From assembly GCA_038213135.1 (NCBI GenBank), contig JBBQTQ010000031.1, positions 1 to 28,411 on the forward strand: DNA of 28,411 nt. Direction: 5' to 3'. The notes beneath the pieces were generated by a model that saw only the letters and a list, made by a program, of their open reading frames with translations, did no database searches and was not told where the DNA came from. Origin of the DNA: JBBQTQ01 sp038213135 (GTDB taxonomy: Bacteria > Actinomycetota > Thermoleophilia > Gaiellales > Gaiellaceae). The stretch's first letter is position 1, and every line of letters begins with the position of its first letter. The position numbers were made by a program, and so were the translations under genes. Shown piece after piece: positions 15,072 to 22,322 of this stretch.

Positions 15072-15715
15072 CCCGTCCAGCCCACTCGCCGGACGCCTCC
15101 GTACCGGTAGTCGCCGCGATAGGTGCGAACCCAGACGTTCGTCCCATAGGCCTCGCCTTTCGCTTCGATGAACAGGTCGGTGCCGTCCTGCATGGTCCCG
15201 TAGTACAGCGCCATGTGCGTGCTGCTGGCGACGGCGTCCATCGGGATCAAGTTGGTCTTCGAGATGGCTGCGTTGGGCGCCCCTGCGCCGGCCTTGTAGT
15301 CACTCGTGATGTAGTGCCCATGGATGAAGTTGGCTTTACCCCAGAGGTAAAAGCCGCCTATTGCCTCGTTGTCGTTTTCAGCCCAGGTCTTGAACACGAG
15401 GCCGGAGCAATCCGGGCCCTCGCCGCCGGTTCCAAGGGTACTGGGCGGATCGTTGGGCGAGTCGTCCCGATTGTTGTCGTTCCAACAGCCGCCGCCCCAC
15501 TGGTAGCCCTCCTGGACGGCGACGATCGCGTACGAGGTCGCCCGCGCGCGCGTGTATGACGACGTGGGCGATCCGAACGTGAAGGAGCTGCAGTTGTCTG
15601 ACACGAAGCTGGCTCCACGGGCCCAGGCCGGGCCCGAGATGAGGAGCACTGACGCTAGCGCGAAAGCGACTGCAGCAAGAAGGCCCGAAAAGGACATGGC
15701 TCGAATGGACAGCAC
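15068..15715 (-). CDS. Secreted NlpC/P60-like hydrolase
   Basis: 215 aa. A signal peptide (about 7-33, ending GPAWA) precedes a cysteine-hydrolase-like domain: GYQWGGG (71-75), the probable nucleophile C103 in GPDCSGLVFKTW, and the probable base H167 in SSTHMALYYG, followed by FIEAKGE. This is the order seen in NlpC/P60 peptidases, which cut peptidoglycan stem peptides. The insertion between Cys and His (about 60 residues) is longer than in small NlpC/P60 domains, so the fold assignment is good but the substrate is uncertain. The GTG at 15713-15715 directly follows the TAG of the upstream gene; an ATG six codons later would give an equally good signal peptide. Confidence 0.8.
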   Translation of the reverse strand: MLSIRAMSFSGLLAAVAFALASVLLISGPAWARGASFVSDNCSSFTFGSPTSSYTRARATSYAIVAVQEGYQWGGGCWNDNNRDDSPNDPPSTLGTGGEGPDCSGLVFKTWAENDNEAIGGFYLWGKANFIHGHYITSDYKAGAGAPNAAISKTNLIPMDAVASSTHMALYYGTMQDGTDLFIEAKGEAYGTNVWVRTYRGDYRYGGVRRVGWTG

Positions 15716-17062
15716 CTAGTTCACCCCCAGGTCGTAGCGGTCGACGAATGCGCCGGCCGAAGTGGATCCCAGCTGAAAGAGCGAGCTCCCGGACAGCCGG
15801 AAGCGGCTGACCGGCGCGGTCTCCGCCCAGTCGTTGGCCGGCAGCGAAAGCTGCTTCACCACCCCCGCCGGGCCCAACACGAGGGCGACGAACTCCGATG
15901 CGTTGTCGGTGTACGTTCGAAGAACGACCACCAGCCGGCCGGAATCGAGCGGCTGCGCGAGCTGCACTTCGGCGAGCGGAGTGGCACTCGTGATCCGCCA
16001 AGAGCGAGTCACGACCGAGCCGTCGACGAGCGAGACGCGGAGCTCGCTCTGGGTACGGTCGACGACCACTTGCCCGACAGACGTCTCCAGGCCAGGCTGA
16101 GGCTTCGCGCTGTGCGCCTTCGGGCCTGCACCGGTGCTGGCCGGGGACCACTGCGCGGACGGATACCCGAGCGTCGCAGGACCGGCATCCGTCATGCGAA
16201 CCGCCTCCGCAGTCGCATCCGAGAGCTGGGTCGTCGCCTGCGACCGCCCCGCGCTGTCGAAGCTGCGCAACAGCGGCATCGCGTGGCTGGCGTTCTCGGG
16301 CTCGAGCACGTAGACCGATCCGTCGCGCGCGACGCTCATGTCGGCGATCGTCCCGTCGATCGCGAGCGGCGTGGCCGTGACCGCGCCCGAGGCAAAGCGA
16401 AGCGAGCGGTGATGTACCTCGTCGAGAATCCGCACGCCCCCTGCGGGGTCGATGTCGAACGAGGAAGCGCCGATCGGGGTGTGCTCCGGATTGCTCTCGA
16501 GTCCGACGTCGCCCGGCCCCGAGCCCCACGCGGCCGTTGCGACGCGCGTGTCCGCCGCCCGCGTCGCGCCGAACGTGTGCATTCCGAGCGCGACGATGAT
16601 CGGCGAGTCGAGCAGGAAGCTCCGCTGCGGGGCAGCGATCCCGCCCGCCGGGATCGTCGACATCGAGCCGCCAACGGTGTCCCGCAGCACGGCGTAGTAG
16701 TCGAGCTCGCCGGCGTCCCGAAGCGACGCGGGCAACTGCGCCACCCACTCGCCGACGGGCGAGGACTTGTCGAGCTGCAGCGGAAAGGCCCGAAACGCCC
16801 CTGACACGCCAGCGCGCGCGTACACCGTTCCCGCCGGCTTGCAGGCAGAGTCGCCCGCGCAGTAGATTCCGTAGCGGAGGGTGACATCCTCCCCGCGGAG
16901 CCTCAGCGCCGGCGAAAGGTGCGTTACCGCGAGAGCCGGCGTGGCCGCCCCAGGCGGGGTCACCGCCCGCCCGGTGTGCACCCACGCGGCTGAACCAGTC
17001 CCCACCGCCAGAGCAAGACCCGCGAGCAAAACACGCCCGGGTCGCCATCGATTGCCACTCAT
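15716..17062 (-). CDS. Large secreted protein, beta-propeller-like
   Basis: 448 aa from the ATG at 17060-17062, preceded by GGGAGGAGG, which decides the start. A signal peptide (about 11-32) is followed by an Ig-like stretch with two Cys (YCAGDSACKPAG) and then repeated beta motifs of the type FDIDPAGGVRILDEVHHRSLRF, IADMSVARDGSVYVLEPE and LLRSFDSAGRSQATTQL. These resemble NHL/YVTN-like propeller blades. No enzyme motif. It heads the operon that continues with the NlpC/P60-like hydrolase and a third secreted protein, so it may act as a scaffold, substrate binder or immunity-like partner outside the cell. Confidence 0.7.
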   Translation of the reverse strand: MSGNRWRPGRVLLAGLALAVGTGSAAWVHTGRAVTPPGAATPALAVTHLSPALRLRGEDVTLRYGIYCAGDSACKPAGTVYARAGVSGAFRAFPLQLDKSSPVGEWVAQLPASLRDAGELDYYAVLRDTVGGSMSTIPAGGIAAPQRSFLLDSPIIVALGMHTFGATRAADTRVATAAWGSGPGDVGLESNPEHTPIGASSFDIDPAGGVRILDEVHHRSLRFASGAVTATPLAIDGTIADMSVARDGSVYVLEPENASHAMPLLRSFDSAGRSQATTQLSDATAEAVRMTDAGPATLGYPSAQWSPASTGAGPKAHSAKPQPGLETSVGQVVVDRTQSELRVSLVDGSVVTRSWRITSATPLAEVQLAQPLDSGRLVVVLRTYTDNASEFVALVLGPAGVVKQLSLPANDWAETAPVSRFRLSGSSLFQLGSTSAGAFVDRYDLGVN

Positions 17063-17145
17063 GCTCCTCCTCCCGTAGTTGTCCAACCAGACAACCTGAA
17101 GAGGAGCTCCGCGTCCAGAGCGAACGCGGAAACGGCACACACTTG

Positions 17146-17988
17146 TTACAGCTCGAGCTCCAGTCCCTCGAATCCGGGACGGGGCGGAGTGCCTTCGTCG
17201 CCCCAGAGCTCCGCCGCGCGCTCACCGAGCGCGTCCACGTCCTCGTCCGCGTGCAGCGGGTCGTGGTGCACGAGGACGAGCTGCTTCACACCGGCGACCC
17301 GCGCGAACGCCACCGCGTCGGCGATGCTCGAGTGACCCCAGCCGAGCTTGCTCACGTACTCGGCCTCCGAGTACTGCGCGTCGTGGATCAGGACGTCGGC
17401 ACCGAAAGCGAGGTCGTATCCCGAGATCCAGTCGGGCTCGCGCCGGCGGAGGTCGCGGCCCAGTCCGGGCTCGTGGTCGGGAATGTACGAGAGCACAGCA
17501 CCGTCCTCCTCGATCCGGTAGCCGAGCGTCGGGCCCGGGTGCGAAACGCGGTCGGCGTGGATAGAGGCACTGCCGATCCGCCAGCCACGGGTAGGAGCGT
17601 CGTGGAAGTGCAGCTGTGCAGGCACGTCGGCGAGCTGCATCGGGAAGAGTGGCGGCGAGAAGTAGCGCGCCACACGGGCCTGGATCCCGCGCACCGGCGA
17701 GGGCGGCCCCCAGATGTGGAGCTCCGTCTCCTTCCGCCAGATCGGGGCGAAGAAGCCGAGCCCCTCGATGTGGTCGAGGTGGAGGTGGGTCAGGCAGAGG
17801 TGGATCGGGCGCGGATTCTCGGACGCGACCTGCTGCCCGAGTGCCCGAAAGCCGCTGCCGGCGTCGAGTACGACCAGGGTTCCGTCCGCCAGCTCGAGCT
17901 CGACGCACGAGGTGTTGCCCCCGTAGCGGAGCGTGTCCTCTCCCGGCGTCGGCAGCGAGCCGCGACACCCCCAGATCCGCGCCCGCAA
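17146..17988 (-). CDS. Metallo-beta-lactamase-fold hydrolase
   Basis: 280 aa. The zinc signature H68-x-H70-x-D72-H73 (THLHLDHIEG) is followed by later ligands in SHPGPTLGYRI, LIHDAQY, GHSS and LVHHDP. This order resembles the cAMP-phosphodiesterase/RNase-Z-like branch of the fold rather than antibiotic beta-lactamases. It is cytosolic, with no signal peptide. The start is a TTG at 17986-17988: AAGGAG lies 7 nt before it, overlapping the end of the PAS gene, and the conserved N-terminus RARIWGCRGS begins there. It is co-transcribed with the single-PAS protein 4 nt upstream, suggesting the PAS domain senses a signal that this hydrolase acts on or relays. Confidence 0.88.
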   Translation of the reverse strand: MRARIWGCRGSLPTPGEDTLRYGGNTSCVELELADGTLVVLDAGSGFRALGQQVASENPRPIHLCLTHLHLDHIEGLGFFAPIWRKETELHIWGPPSPVRGIQARVARYFSPPLFPMQLADVPAQLHFHDAPTRGWRIGSASIHADRVSHPGPTLGYRIEEDGAVLSYIPDHEPGLGRDLRRREPDWISGYDLAFGADVLIHDAQYSEAEYVSKLGWGHSSIADAVAFARVAGVKQLVLVHHDPLHADEDVDALGERAAELWGDEGTPPRPGFEGLELEL

Positions 17989-17992
17989 AGGC

Positions 17993-18394
17993 TTACTCCT
18001 TGTTCTCCCAGAAGATCGCGATCACGCCGAGAAACTCGCTCGCGCGCGCGAAGAGCGGGAACGCCGTCGACGAGATGTCGATCTTCCGGCCACCGGCGCC
18101 GGTGATCCGCAGTGACGCGTGGGCGGGGTGCCGCTCGACGTACGCGACCCGTGAGGGCACCTCGTCGGTCGGCAGCGGGTTCCCGTCGAGGTCCTCCGGT
18201 GTGAACAGCTCGACCCATTCCGTCGCCGAGATCTCGCCGAGCTCTGCGAACGTGCGACCGAGGATCTCCTCCGCCGGCTCGTTGCAGAACACCAAACGAC
18301 CCTCTTCGTCGGTGATGAACATGGGCGTCGCGAGCGTCGAGGCGAGCTCGCGGGCCAGGATCAAGACGAGGGTCTTCTGTGGCCTGCCCTCCAT
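17993..18394 (-). CDS. Stand-alone PAS-domain protein
   Basis: 133 aa, essentially one PAS domain: ATPMFITDEEGRLVFCNEPAEEILGRTFAEL (about 22-53) for the first strands and helices, and KIDISSTAFPLFARASEFLGVIAIFWE for the closing strands. It has no output domain. The ligand (flavin, heme or small molecule) cannot be read from sequence. The ATG at 18392-18394 has TACGCT about 9-14 nt upstream, and the promoter region is shared with the divergent MarR operon. The gene overlaps functionally with the MBL-fold gene through the SD located at its own 3' end. Confidence 0.85.
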   Translation of the reverse strand: MEGRPQKTLVLILARELASTLATPMFITDEEGRLVFCNEPAEEILGRTFAELGEISATEWVELFTPEDLDGNPLPTDEVPSRVAYVERHPAHASLRITGAGGRKIDISSTAFPLFARASEFLGVIAIFWENKE

Positions 18395-18434
18395 GAGGGG
18401 TGAGCGTACGCCCGACGGCCGGCAACCGGAGTTT

Positions 18435-18449
18435 GTTAACCTAGTTAAC
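18435..18449. promoter_or_regulatory. Candidate MarR operator
   Basis: GTTAAC-CTA-GTTAAC: two self-complementary hexamers 3 bp apart, lying 11 bp before the MarR start and overlapping a -10-like TAACGAT (18446-18452). This matches the size and AT-rich symmetry of MarR-family sites. Autoregulation of the MarR-MFS operon is inferred, and it may also affect the divergent PAS-MBL operon. Confidence 0.6.
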
Positions 18450-18459
18450 GATTACCGCT

Positions 18460-18906
18460 TTGCCCACGAAGACCATTACCACCGCCGCCGTCGAGACTGC
18501 CAACCGGCTGCGTCCAGTCCTCTTGCAGCTCTCGCGCCAACTGCGGCGCGAGGTGCATCCGCTCGGCGTGACCGGCGGGCAGGTCTCGCTGCTCGTGGCG
18601 ATCAAGCGCGCTCCGGGAATCGGGGTGCGCGAGCTCGCAACTCAGGAAGGGATCTCGCCGGCCGGCATGAGCGGGCACATCGACCGGCTGGAGGCCGCGC
18701 GGCTCGTGCGGCGCAGCCCGGTCGGCGGCGACAAGCGCCGCGTCGGACTCGAGCTGACCGACGCAGGCGACCGCGTCCTGCGTCTGGTGCGCTCACGGCG
18801 GACGGCCTGGCTCGCGGCGCGGTTGAAGAAGCTCAGTCCCGGGGAGCTCGCGGCGGTCGATGCGTCGATCGAGCCGCTGGCGCGACTGCTCGAGGAGGAC
18901 GAGTGA
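18460..18906 (+). CDS. MarR-family transcriptional regulator
   Basis: 148 aa. It has helices for dimerisation at both ends and a central winged helix: GVRELATQEGISPAGMSGHIDRLEAARLVRR (recognition region about 52-85) and the wing GGDKRRVGLELTDAG. MarR proteins are usually ligand-released repressors of neighbouring transporter genes. The TTG at 18460 is the only start giving a complete N-terminal helix; no Shine-Dalgarno sequence is present and a -10-like element lies 8-14 nt upstream, so the transcript may be leaderless. The TGA overlaps the GTG of the MFS gene (GTGA). Probable repressor of the transporter. Confidence 0.92.
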   Translation: MPTKTITTAAVETANRLRPVLLQLSRQLRREVHPLGVTGGQVSLLVAIKRAPGIGVRELATQEGISPAGMSGHIDRLEAARLVRRSPVGGDKRRVGLELTDAGDRVLRLVRSRRTAWLAARLKKLSPGELAAVDASIEPLARLLEEDE

Positions 18907-20507
18907 CTGCTGCGTTCCTCGCGCTGAACCGGCGCACGTTCGCAAGCCTCAAGCACCGGAACTACCGCCTCTTTTTTGCGGGCCAGATCGTCTCGGTGAC
19001 CGGCACCTGGATGCAGCGCATTGCCCAGGCGTGGCTGATCCTGCAGCTGACTCACTCCGCGGTCGCGGTCGGGATCCTTGCGCTCGCCCAGTTCCTGCCG
19101 TTCAGCACGTTCGGGCTGTTCGCGGGTGTGATCGTCGATCGCCTGGACCCTCGTCGGACGGTGATCGCGACCCAGGCCGGAATGCTCGTGCTGGCGGGCC
19201 TGCTCGCCGGGATCACGCTTGCAGGCGCCGCGCAGCCGTGGCACGTCTATGTGATCGGCTTCCTCGCGGGCACCTTGCAGGTGCTCGATGCGCCGGCCCG
19301 GCAGGCCCTCACGTACCGGATGGTCGGTCGCGAGGAGCTGACGAACGCCGTTGCGCTGAACTCCGGTCTCTTCAACGGCGCCCGGATCTTCGGGCCCGCC
19401 CTCGGGGGCGTCCTGATCGCCACGGTCGGCTCCGGACTCTGCTTTCTACTCAACGCCGTCTCGTTCCTGGCAGTGCTCGCCGGGCTTCTGCTGATGCGCG
19501 TCTCGGATTTCCATCCGATCGAGATGTTCGACCGGCCGAAGATCTGGGGCGGCATCCTGGAGGGCTTCCGGTACATCCGCCAGTCGCGGCGCGCCATGGT
19601 CGTGCTGCTGCTCGTGGCGATGGTCAGCACCTTCGCGGTGAACAACAACGTGCTGCTGCCGGTGCTCGCCAAGAAGACGCTGCATAGCGGGCCGGGGACA
19701 TTCGGCCTGCTCTCGTCGTTCTTCGGGGGCGGAGCGTTGCTGGGTGCGCTCGTGACGGCGACACGCGGGCGGGCCAGCACACGCCTGCTCCTGCTCGGCG
19801 CCGGCGGGTTCGGCGTATCTCAGCTGCTGCTCGCGCCCCAGCACTCGGTGATCGCGTCGCTCCTCCTGCTCTTCGTCGGCGGGCTGTCGTTCACGCTCTG
19901 GTCGGCCAATGCGAACACGCTGCTTCAGCTCGAAGCGCCGGATCACCTCCGCGGGCGCGTGATCGGGCTCTACTTCTACGCCTTCGTGGGGACCGGCGCG
20001 CTCGGCGGTCTGCTCGCGGGCTGGCTCGCGGCAAGCGGCGGGACTCTACTCGCGTTCCTCGTCTCCGGAGGGATCGCCGTGGTGTCGACTGTCTGCGCAG
20101 CGTTTGCGCTCGGTTTTACACGCGCCAGACCGAGAGCGTTCGCGGCCAATCCGACTCAGGAGGTGCTCGCGGGAACAGCCAGCGCCGCCTTCATCCACGG
20201 CACGAACGGCGACGACACGATCGTCGGCACGCCGAAGGCGGACCTGGTCAAGGCCCTCGTCGGCGACGACAAGGTGCGCGGCGCCGACGGCGCCGACCAG
20301 ATCGACGCCAGGCCGGGCAACGACGTCGTCCACGGCGGTGACGGAGCCGACGTGATCTCCGGCGGCGAGGGAACGACACGCTCTACGGCGGCCAGGGTGC
20401 CGACCGCCTCTACGGCGGGCCGGGCGACGACACCCTGTACGCCCTCGCGAACGACAACCAGCGGGACTTCCTCGACTGCGGCCCGGGCGACGACACGGCC
20501 CGAGTGA
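18903..20507 (+). CDS. MFS transporter (MFS_3/EntS-like) fused in frame to an RTX remnant
   Basis: 534 codons from the GTG at 18903. Residues 1 to about 415 form a 12-TM major facilitator of the EntS/MFS_3 type, with motif A as GVIVDRLDPRRTV (about 75-87) and FRYIRQSRR in the central loop. These usually export small hydrophobic compounds. From V421 (20163) the frame reads VLAGTASAAFIHGTNGDDTIVG, i.e. the end of a signal peptide plus the start of a calcium-binding RTX protein. It then meets a frameshift at about 20370 and ends in nonsense sequence at 20507. The transporter domain looks complete and probably works; the tail is best seen as a by-product of a deletion joining two genes. Coupled to the MarR gene by GTGA. 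Confidence 0.88.
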   Translation: MTAAFLALNRRTFASLKHRNYRLFFAGQIVSVTGTWMQRIAQAWLILQLTHSAVAVGILALAQFLPFSTFGLFAGVIVDRLDPRRTVIATQAGMLVLAGLLAGITLAGAAQPWHVYVIGFLAGTLQVLDAPARQALTYRMVGREELTNAVALNSGLFNGARIFGPALGGVLIATVGSGLCFLLNAVSFLAVLAGLLLMRVSDFHPIEMFDRPKIWGGILEGFRYIRQSRRAMVVLLLVAMVSTFAVNNNVLLPVLAKKTLHSGPGTFGLLSSFFGGGALLGALVTATRGRASTRLLLLGAGGFGVSQLLLAPQHSVIASLLLLFVGGLSFTLWSANANTLLQLEAPDHLRGRVIGLYFYAFVGTGALGGLLAGWLAASGGTLLAFLVSGGIAVVSTVCAAFALGFTRARPRAFAANPTQEVLAGTASAAFIHGTNGDDTIVGTPKADLVKALVGDDKVRGADGADQIDARPGNDVVHGGDGADVISGGEGTTRSTAARVPTASTAGRATTPCTPSRTTTSGTSSTAARATTRPE

Positions 20508-20560
20508 ACGTGGCCGAGCGAGGCCTGTACCGGATCGTCAACTGCGAGCACGTCGAGTGA
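20163..20560 (+). pseudogene. RTX (hemolysin-type calcium-binding) protein remnant with frameshift
   Basis: Nonapeptide repeats of the form GGxGxD-x-hydrophobic-x run across two frames: NGDDTIVGTPKADLVKAL, then PGNDVVHGGDGADVISGGEG. After one missing base at about 20370-20372, the series continues in the next frame (NDTLYGGQGADRLYGG, PGDDTLYALANDNQRDFLDC) to TGA at 20558-20560. Such exported beta-roll proteins end with a DCGPGDDTARV and RIVNCEHV type tail, which is present here. The start and most of the signal peptide are missing; only the LAGTASA-A cleavage region is left, fused to the MFS gene. AGGAGG at 20158-20163 is present but has no start codon at proper distance. Confidence 0.8.
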
Positions 20561-20611
20561 ATCGTCCCCACGCCGGATCAGGCGGCGGACGAGGGGCAGA
20601 ACTAACTCGCG

Positions 20612-20648
20612 ACTGACGGGCCCCGGCCTCATCGCGGGGCCCTTCAGT
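20612..20648 (+). terminator. Intrinsic terminator after the MarR-MFS-RTX unit
   Basis: GGGCCCCG (618-625 of 20xxx) pairs with CGGGGCCC (20635-20642), and the flanks ACTGA/TCAGT extend the stem beyond a single mismatch. The loop is 9 nt. It follows the RTX stop and precedes hicA. Confidence 0.7.
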
Positions 20649-20700
20649 TGTCACAGAGAAGTCACCATGAACGCCCAGCCCCGGCGCAGAATCGCTGGGC

Positions 20701-20898
20701 GTGAAGTTTCGGGAGATCACCCGGTGGCTCGAAGAAGACGGCTGGCGACTCACAGCTACTCGGGGAAGCCACCGCCAGTACGAGCACCCAACGAAGCCCG
20801 GCAAGGTCACGGTCGCCGGGAAGGGGAGCGCGGATGTGCCACCGGCGACGGCGTTGAATATCCTTCGACAAGCTGGACTCCGACGGAGGGGCGCATGA
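20701..20898 (+). CDS. hicA: HicA-family mRNA interferase toxin
   Basis: 65 aa with the compact dsRBD-like fold of HicA: KFREITRWLEEDGWRLTATRGSH, with the catalytic His at H24 in GSHRQY, then VTVAGK and the closing helix LNILRQAGL. The family cleaves mRNA without ribosomes. GTG start at 20701; no clear Shine-Dalgarno sequence. Its TGA overlaps the ATG of hicB (ATGA), the usual toxin-first order. The catalytic residue is present, so the toxin is probably active. Confidence 0.9.
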   Translation: MKFREITRWLEEDGWRLTATRGSHRQYEHPTKPGKVTVAGKGSADVPPATALNILRQAGLRRRGA

Positions 20899-21113
20899 CT
20901 GAGTACCTCGTAGTGATCGAACGCCAGGGGGAAGCGTGGGGCGCTTACTGCCCGGATCTGCCCGGCGTCGGAGTTGCGGGCGACTCGCGCGAGGAGGTCG
21001 AGGAACTCGCGCGGGAGGCGATCGCGTTCCACTTGGAGGGTCTACGGCGGGCAGGCGACGCGATCCCGCCGCCGTCGGCCGTCGGAACGACGCTGGTCAA
21101 AGTTCCCGCTTAG
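20895..21113 (+). CDS. hicB: HicB-family antitoxin
   Basis: 72 aa: MTEYLVVIERQGEAWGAYCPDLPGVGVAG is the partial RNase H-like HicB fold, followed by the helix SREEVEELAREAIAFHLEGL. It neutralises HicA. No C-terminal RHH or HTH domain is present, so it is the short form and may not bind DNA itself. The stop overlaps the convergent msrA stop by 4 nt. Confidence 0.9.
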   Translation: MTEYLVVIERQGEAWGAYCPDLPGVGVAGDSREEVEELAREAIAFHLEGLRRAGDAIPPPSAVGTTLVKVPA

Positions 21114-21592
21114 CTCGCCGCGAGGCCCGTGTGGCAGCTCGAGCGGCCGCGCTTCTCGAGGTACTGCTGGTGGTAGTCCTCGGCCTCGTGGAACTCCGGC
21201 GCCGGCTCGAGCAGGGTCACGATCGGCTTGCGCTTCCTCGTCTGGGCCTCGGCCTTCGAGCGGACCGCGGCCTCCTCCTGTTCGGGTGAATGGAAGAAGA
21301 TCGCCGACCGGTACTGGTCGCCGACGTCCCAACCCTGGCGGTTCAGCTGAGTCGGGTCGTGCCCGTGCCAGAAGACCTCGAGGAGCTGGTCGTAGGTGAC
21401 GCGCTCGGGGTCGTAGGTCACTTCGACAGCCTCGGCGTGGCCGGTCTTGTGCGAGCAGACCTGCTCGTAGGTGGGGTTGTCCGCGTGGCCGCCGGTGTAG
21501 CCGACGCGGGTGCCGGTGACGCCGGGGATCTGGCGAAAGTCCGCCTCGACGCCCCAGAAGCACCCTGCTGCGAATGTGGCTTTCTCGGTCAT
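21110..21592 (-). CDS. msrA: Peptide methionine-(S)-sulfoxide reductase
   Basis: 160 aa from the ATG at 21590-21592. The catalytic C11 is in AAGCFWGVEADFR. The substrate-binding signature continues with GYTGGHADNPTYEQVCSHKTGHAEAV and HDPTQLNRQGWDVGDQYRSA, and the end has YHQQYLEKRG and SCHTG with a candidate resolving Cys. It repairs oxidised methionine in cytosolic proteins. The longer open frame upstream adds nothing family-like and runs into vapC. Single gene, convergent with hicB. Confidence 0.95.
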   Translation of the reverse strand: MTEKATFAAGCFWGVEADFRQIPGVTGTRVGYTGGHADNPTYEQVCSHKTGHAEAVEVTYDPERVTYDQLLEVFWHGHDPTQLNRQGWDVGDQYRSAIFFHSPEQEEAAVRSKAEAQTRKRKPIVTLLEPAPEFHEAEDYHQQYLEKRGRSSCHTGLAAS

Positions 21593-21621
21593 GCCTTTCA
21601 GTCTCGCAGGAGTCCGCCTTG

Positions 21622-22050
21622 TTACAGCGAGCCGCGCGGCGCAATCCACTCGGTCGGCTGTCCGGTGATTTCGGCGATCCGGTCGAAGTCGCTGTCGTAA
21701 TGCCACACAGTCGCGTCCTCGAGCTCGGCGACGGCGGCCACGAGAAGATCCCCGATTTTCACGCTGCGGTGATGCAGCGCAGCTTTGTTCGCGAGTTCGT
21801 GTTGCACCTCCAGAGCGCGCGCCCAAGCATGTTCTGTGCAAGGAAGGTGCTGCAACGCGTCCAGCCGCATCGCTGTCACTTCGTAATCCGATGCGCTCCG
21901 AGCGCTGAACAGCACTTCCAGCTGGATTGGGGGTGTCGTGGCGATCCTGTCAGCCGTGAGCTGACCACGCCAGAGCGCGGCCACCTCCGGCACGCCGCTC
22001 CGGTGCCAGGCACTTGTGTCGGCAAGAAGCAGCCCGCTTACGTATGCCAC
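21622..22050 (-). CDS. vapC: VapC-type PIN-domain ribonuclease toxin
   Basis: 142 aa. The PIN acidic residues are in place: D11 (LLLADTSAWH), E45 (PIQLEVLFSA), D101 (KIGDLLVAAVAE) and D119/D121 (HYDSDFDRIAE). VapC toxins cleave tRNA or rRNA and need Mg2+. The GTG at 22048-22050 begins 13 nt inside the end of vapB, so translation is coupled to the antitoxin. The four catalytic acids are intact. Confidence 0.93.
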   Translation of the reverse strand: MAYVSGLLLADTSAWHRSGVPEVAALWRGQLTADRIATTPPIQLEVLFSARSASDYEVTAMRLDALQHLPCTEHAWARALEVQHELANKAALHHRSVKIGDLLVAAVAELEDATVWHYDSDFDRIAEITGQPTEWIAPRGSL

Positions 22051-22253
22051 TGTCTGGCGGCCCGCGCGACTTCCTCGCTGAAGTCGAGCCCTTCGCCACG
22101 TTCGAGCTGGTCGGCGAGCTCACGACGCCGCGCGGCGCGCACGATCTCGGTCAGGGCTTGATCAACGGTGTCCTTGAGCCCCTTCGTACCCAAAACTGAC
22201 TGGGCGTCGGCCAGCAATTTCTCGTCGACCACGATTGTCGTCTTGCGGGTCAT
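22038..22253 (-). CDS. vapB: VapB-type antitoxin
   Basis: 71 aa. The N-terminal ribbon-helix-helix is MTRKTTIVVDEKLLADAQSVLG, then GLKDTVDQALTEIVRAARRRE. The flexible acidic C-terminus (GEGLDFSEEVARAARQW) binds the toxin. This is the VapB group paired with PIN toxins. TATACT lies 12-17 nt before the ATG, within a cluster of GCTATA boxes that is the probable self-regulated operator. Confidence 0.9.
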   Translation of the reverse strand: MTRKTTIVVDEKLLADAQSVLGTKGLKDTVDQALTEIVRAARRRELADQLERGEGLDFSEEVARAARQWHT

Positions 22254-22264
22254 GCTCTCACAGC

Positions 22265-22319
22265 AGTATAGCTCCGGCGGAATCCGCTGGCTATAGTCCT
22301 GATTGGACAGAGGCTATAC
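22265..22319. promoter_or_regulatory. vapB: vapBC promoter with repeated GCTATA boxes (candidate VapB operator)
   Basis: GTATAGC (22266-22272) and GCTATAC (22313-22319) are perfect inverted copies, with another GCTATA at 22290-22295. The minus-strand -10 TATACT (22270-22265) overlaps the first box, so binding of VapB or VapBC would cover the promoter. Autoregulation is usual for such systems. Confidence 0.5.
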
Positions 22320-22322
22320 GAA

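Noticed and set aside
17616..18902. Long upstream extension of the MFS reading frame
   Set aside because: It is antisense to the MBL and PAS genes and out of frame with MarR; the GTG at 18903, coupled to the MarR stop, is the sensible start.
20200..20480. Short periodic GC-rich repeats considered as a tandem repeat or CRISPR-like array
   Set aside because: The periodicity is that of nine-residue RTX codons; there are no constant repeats with unique spacers.
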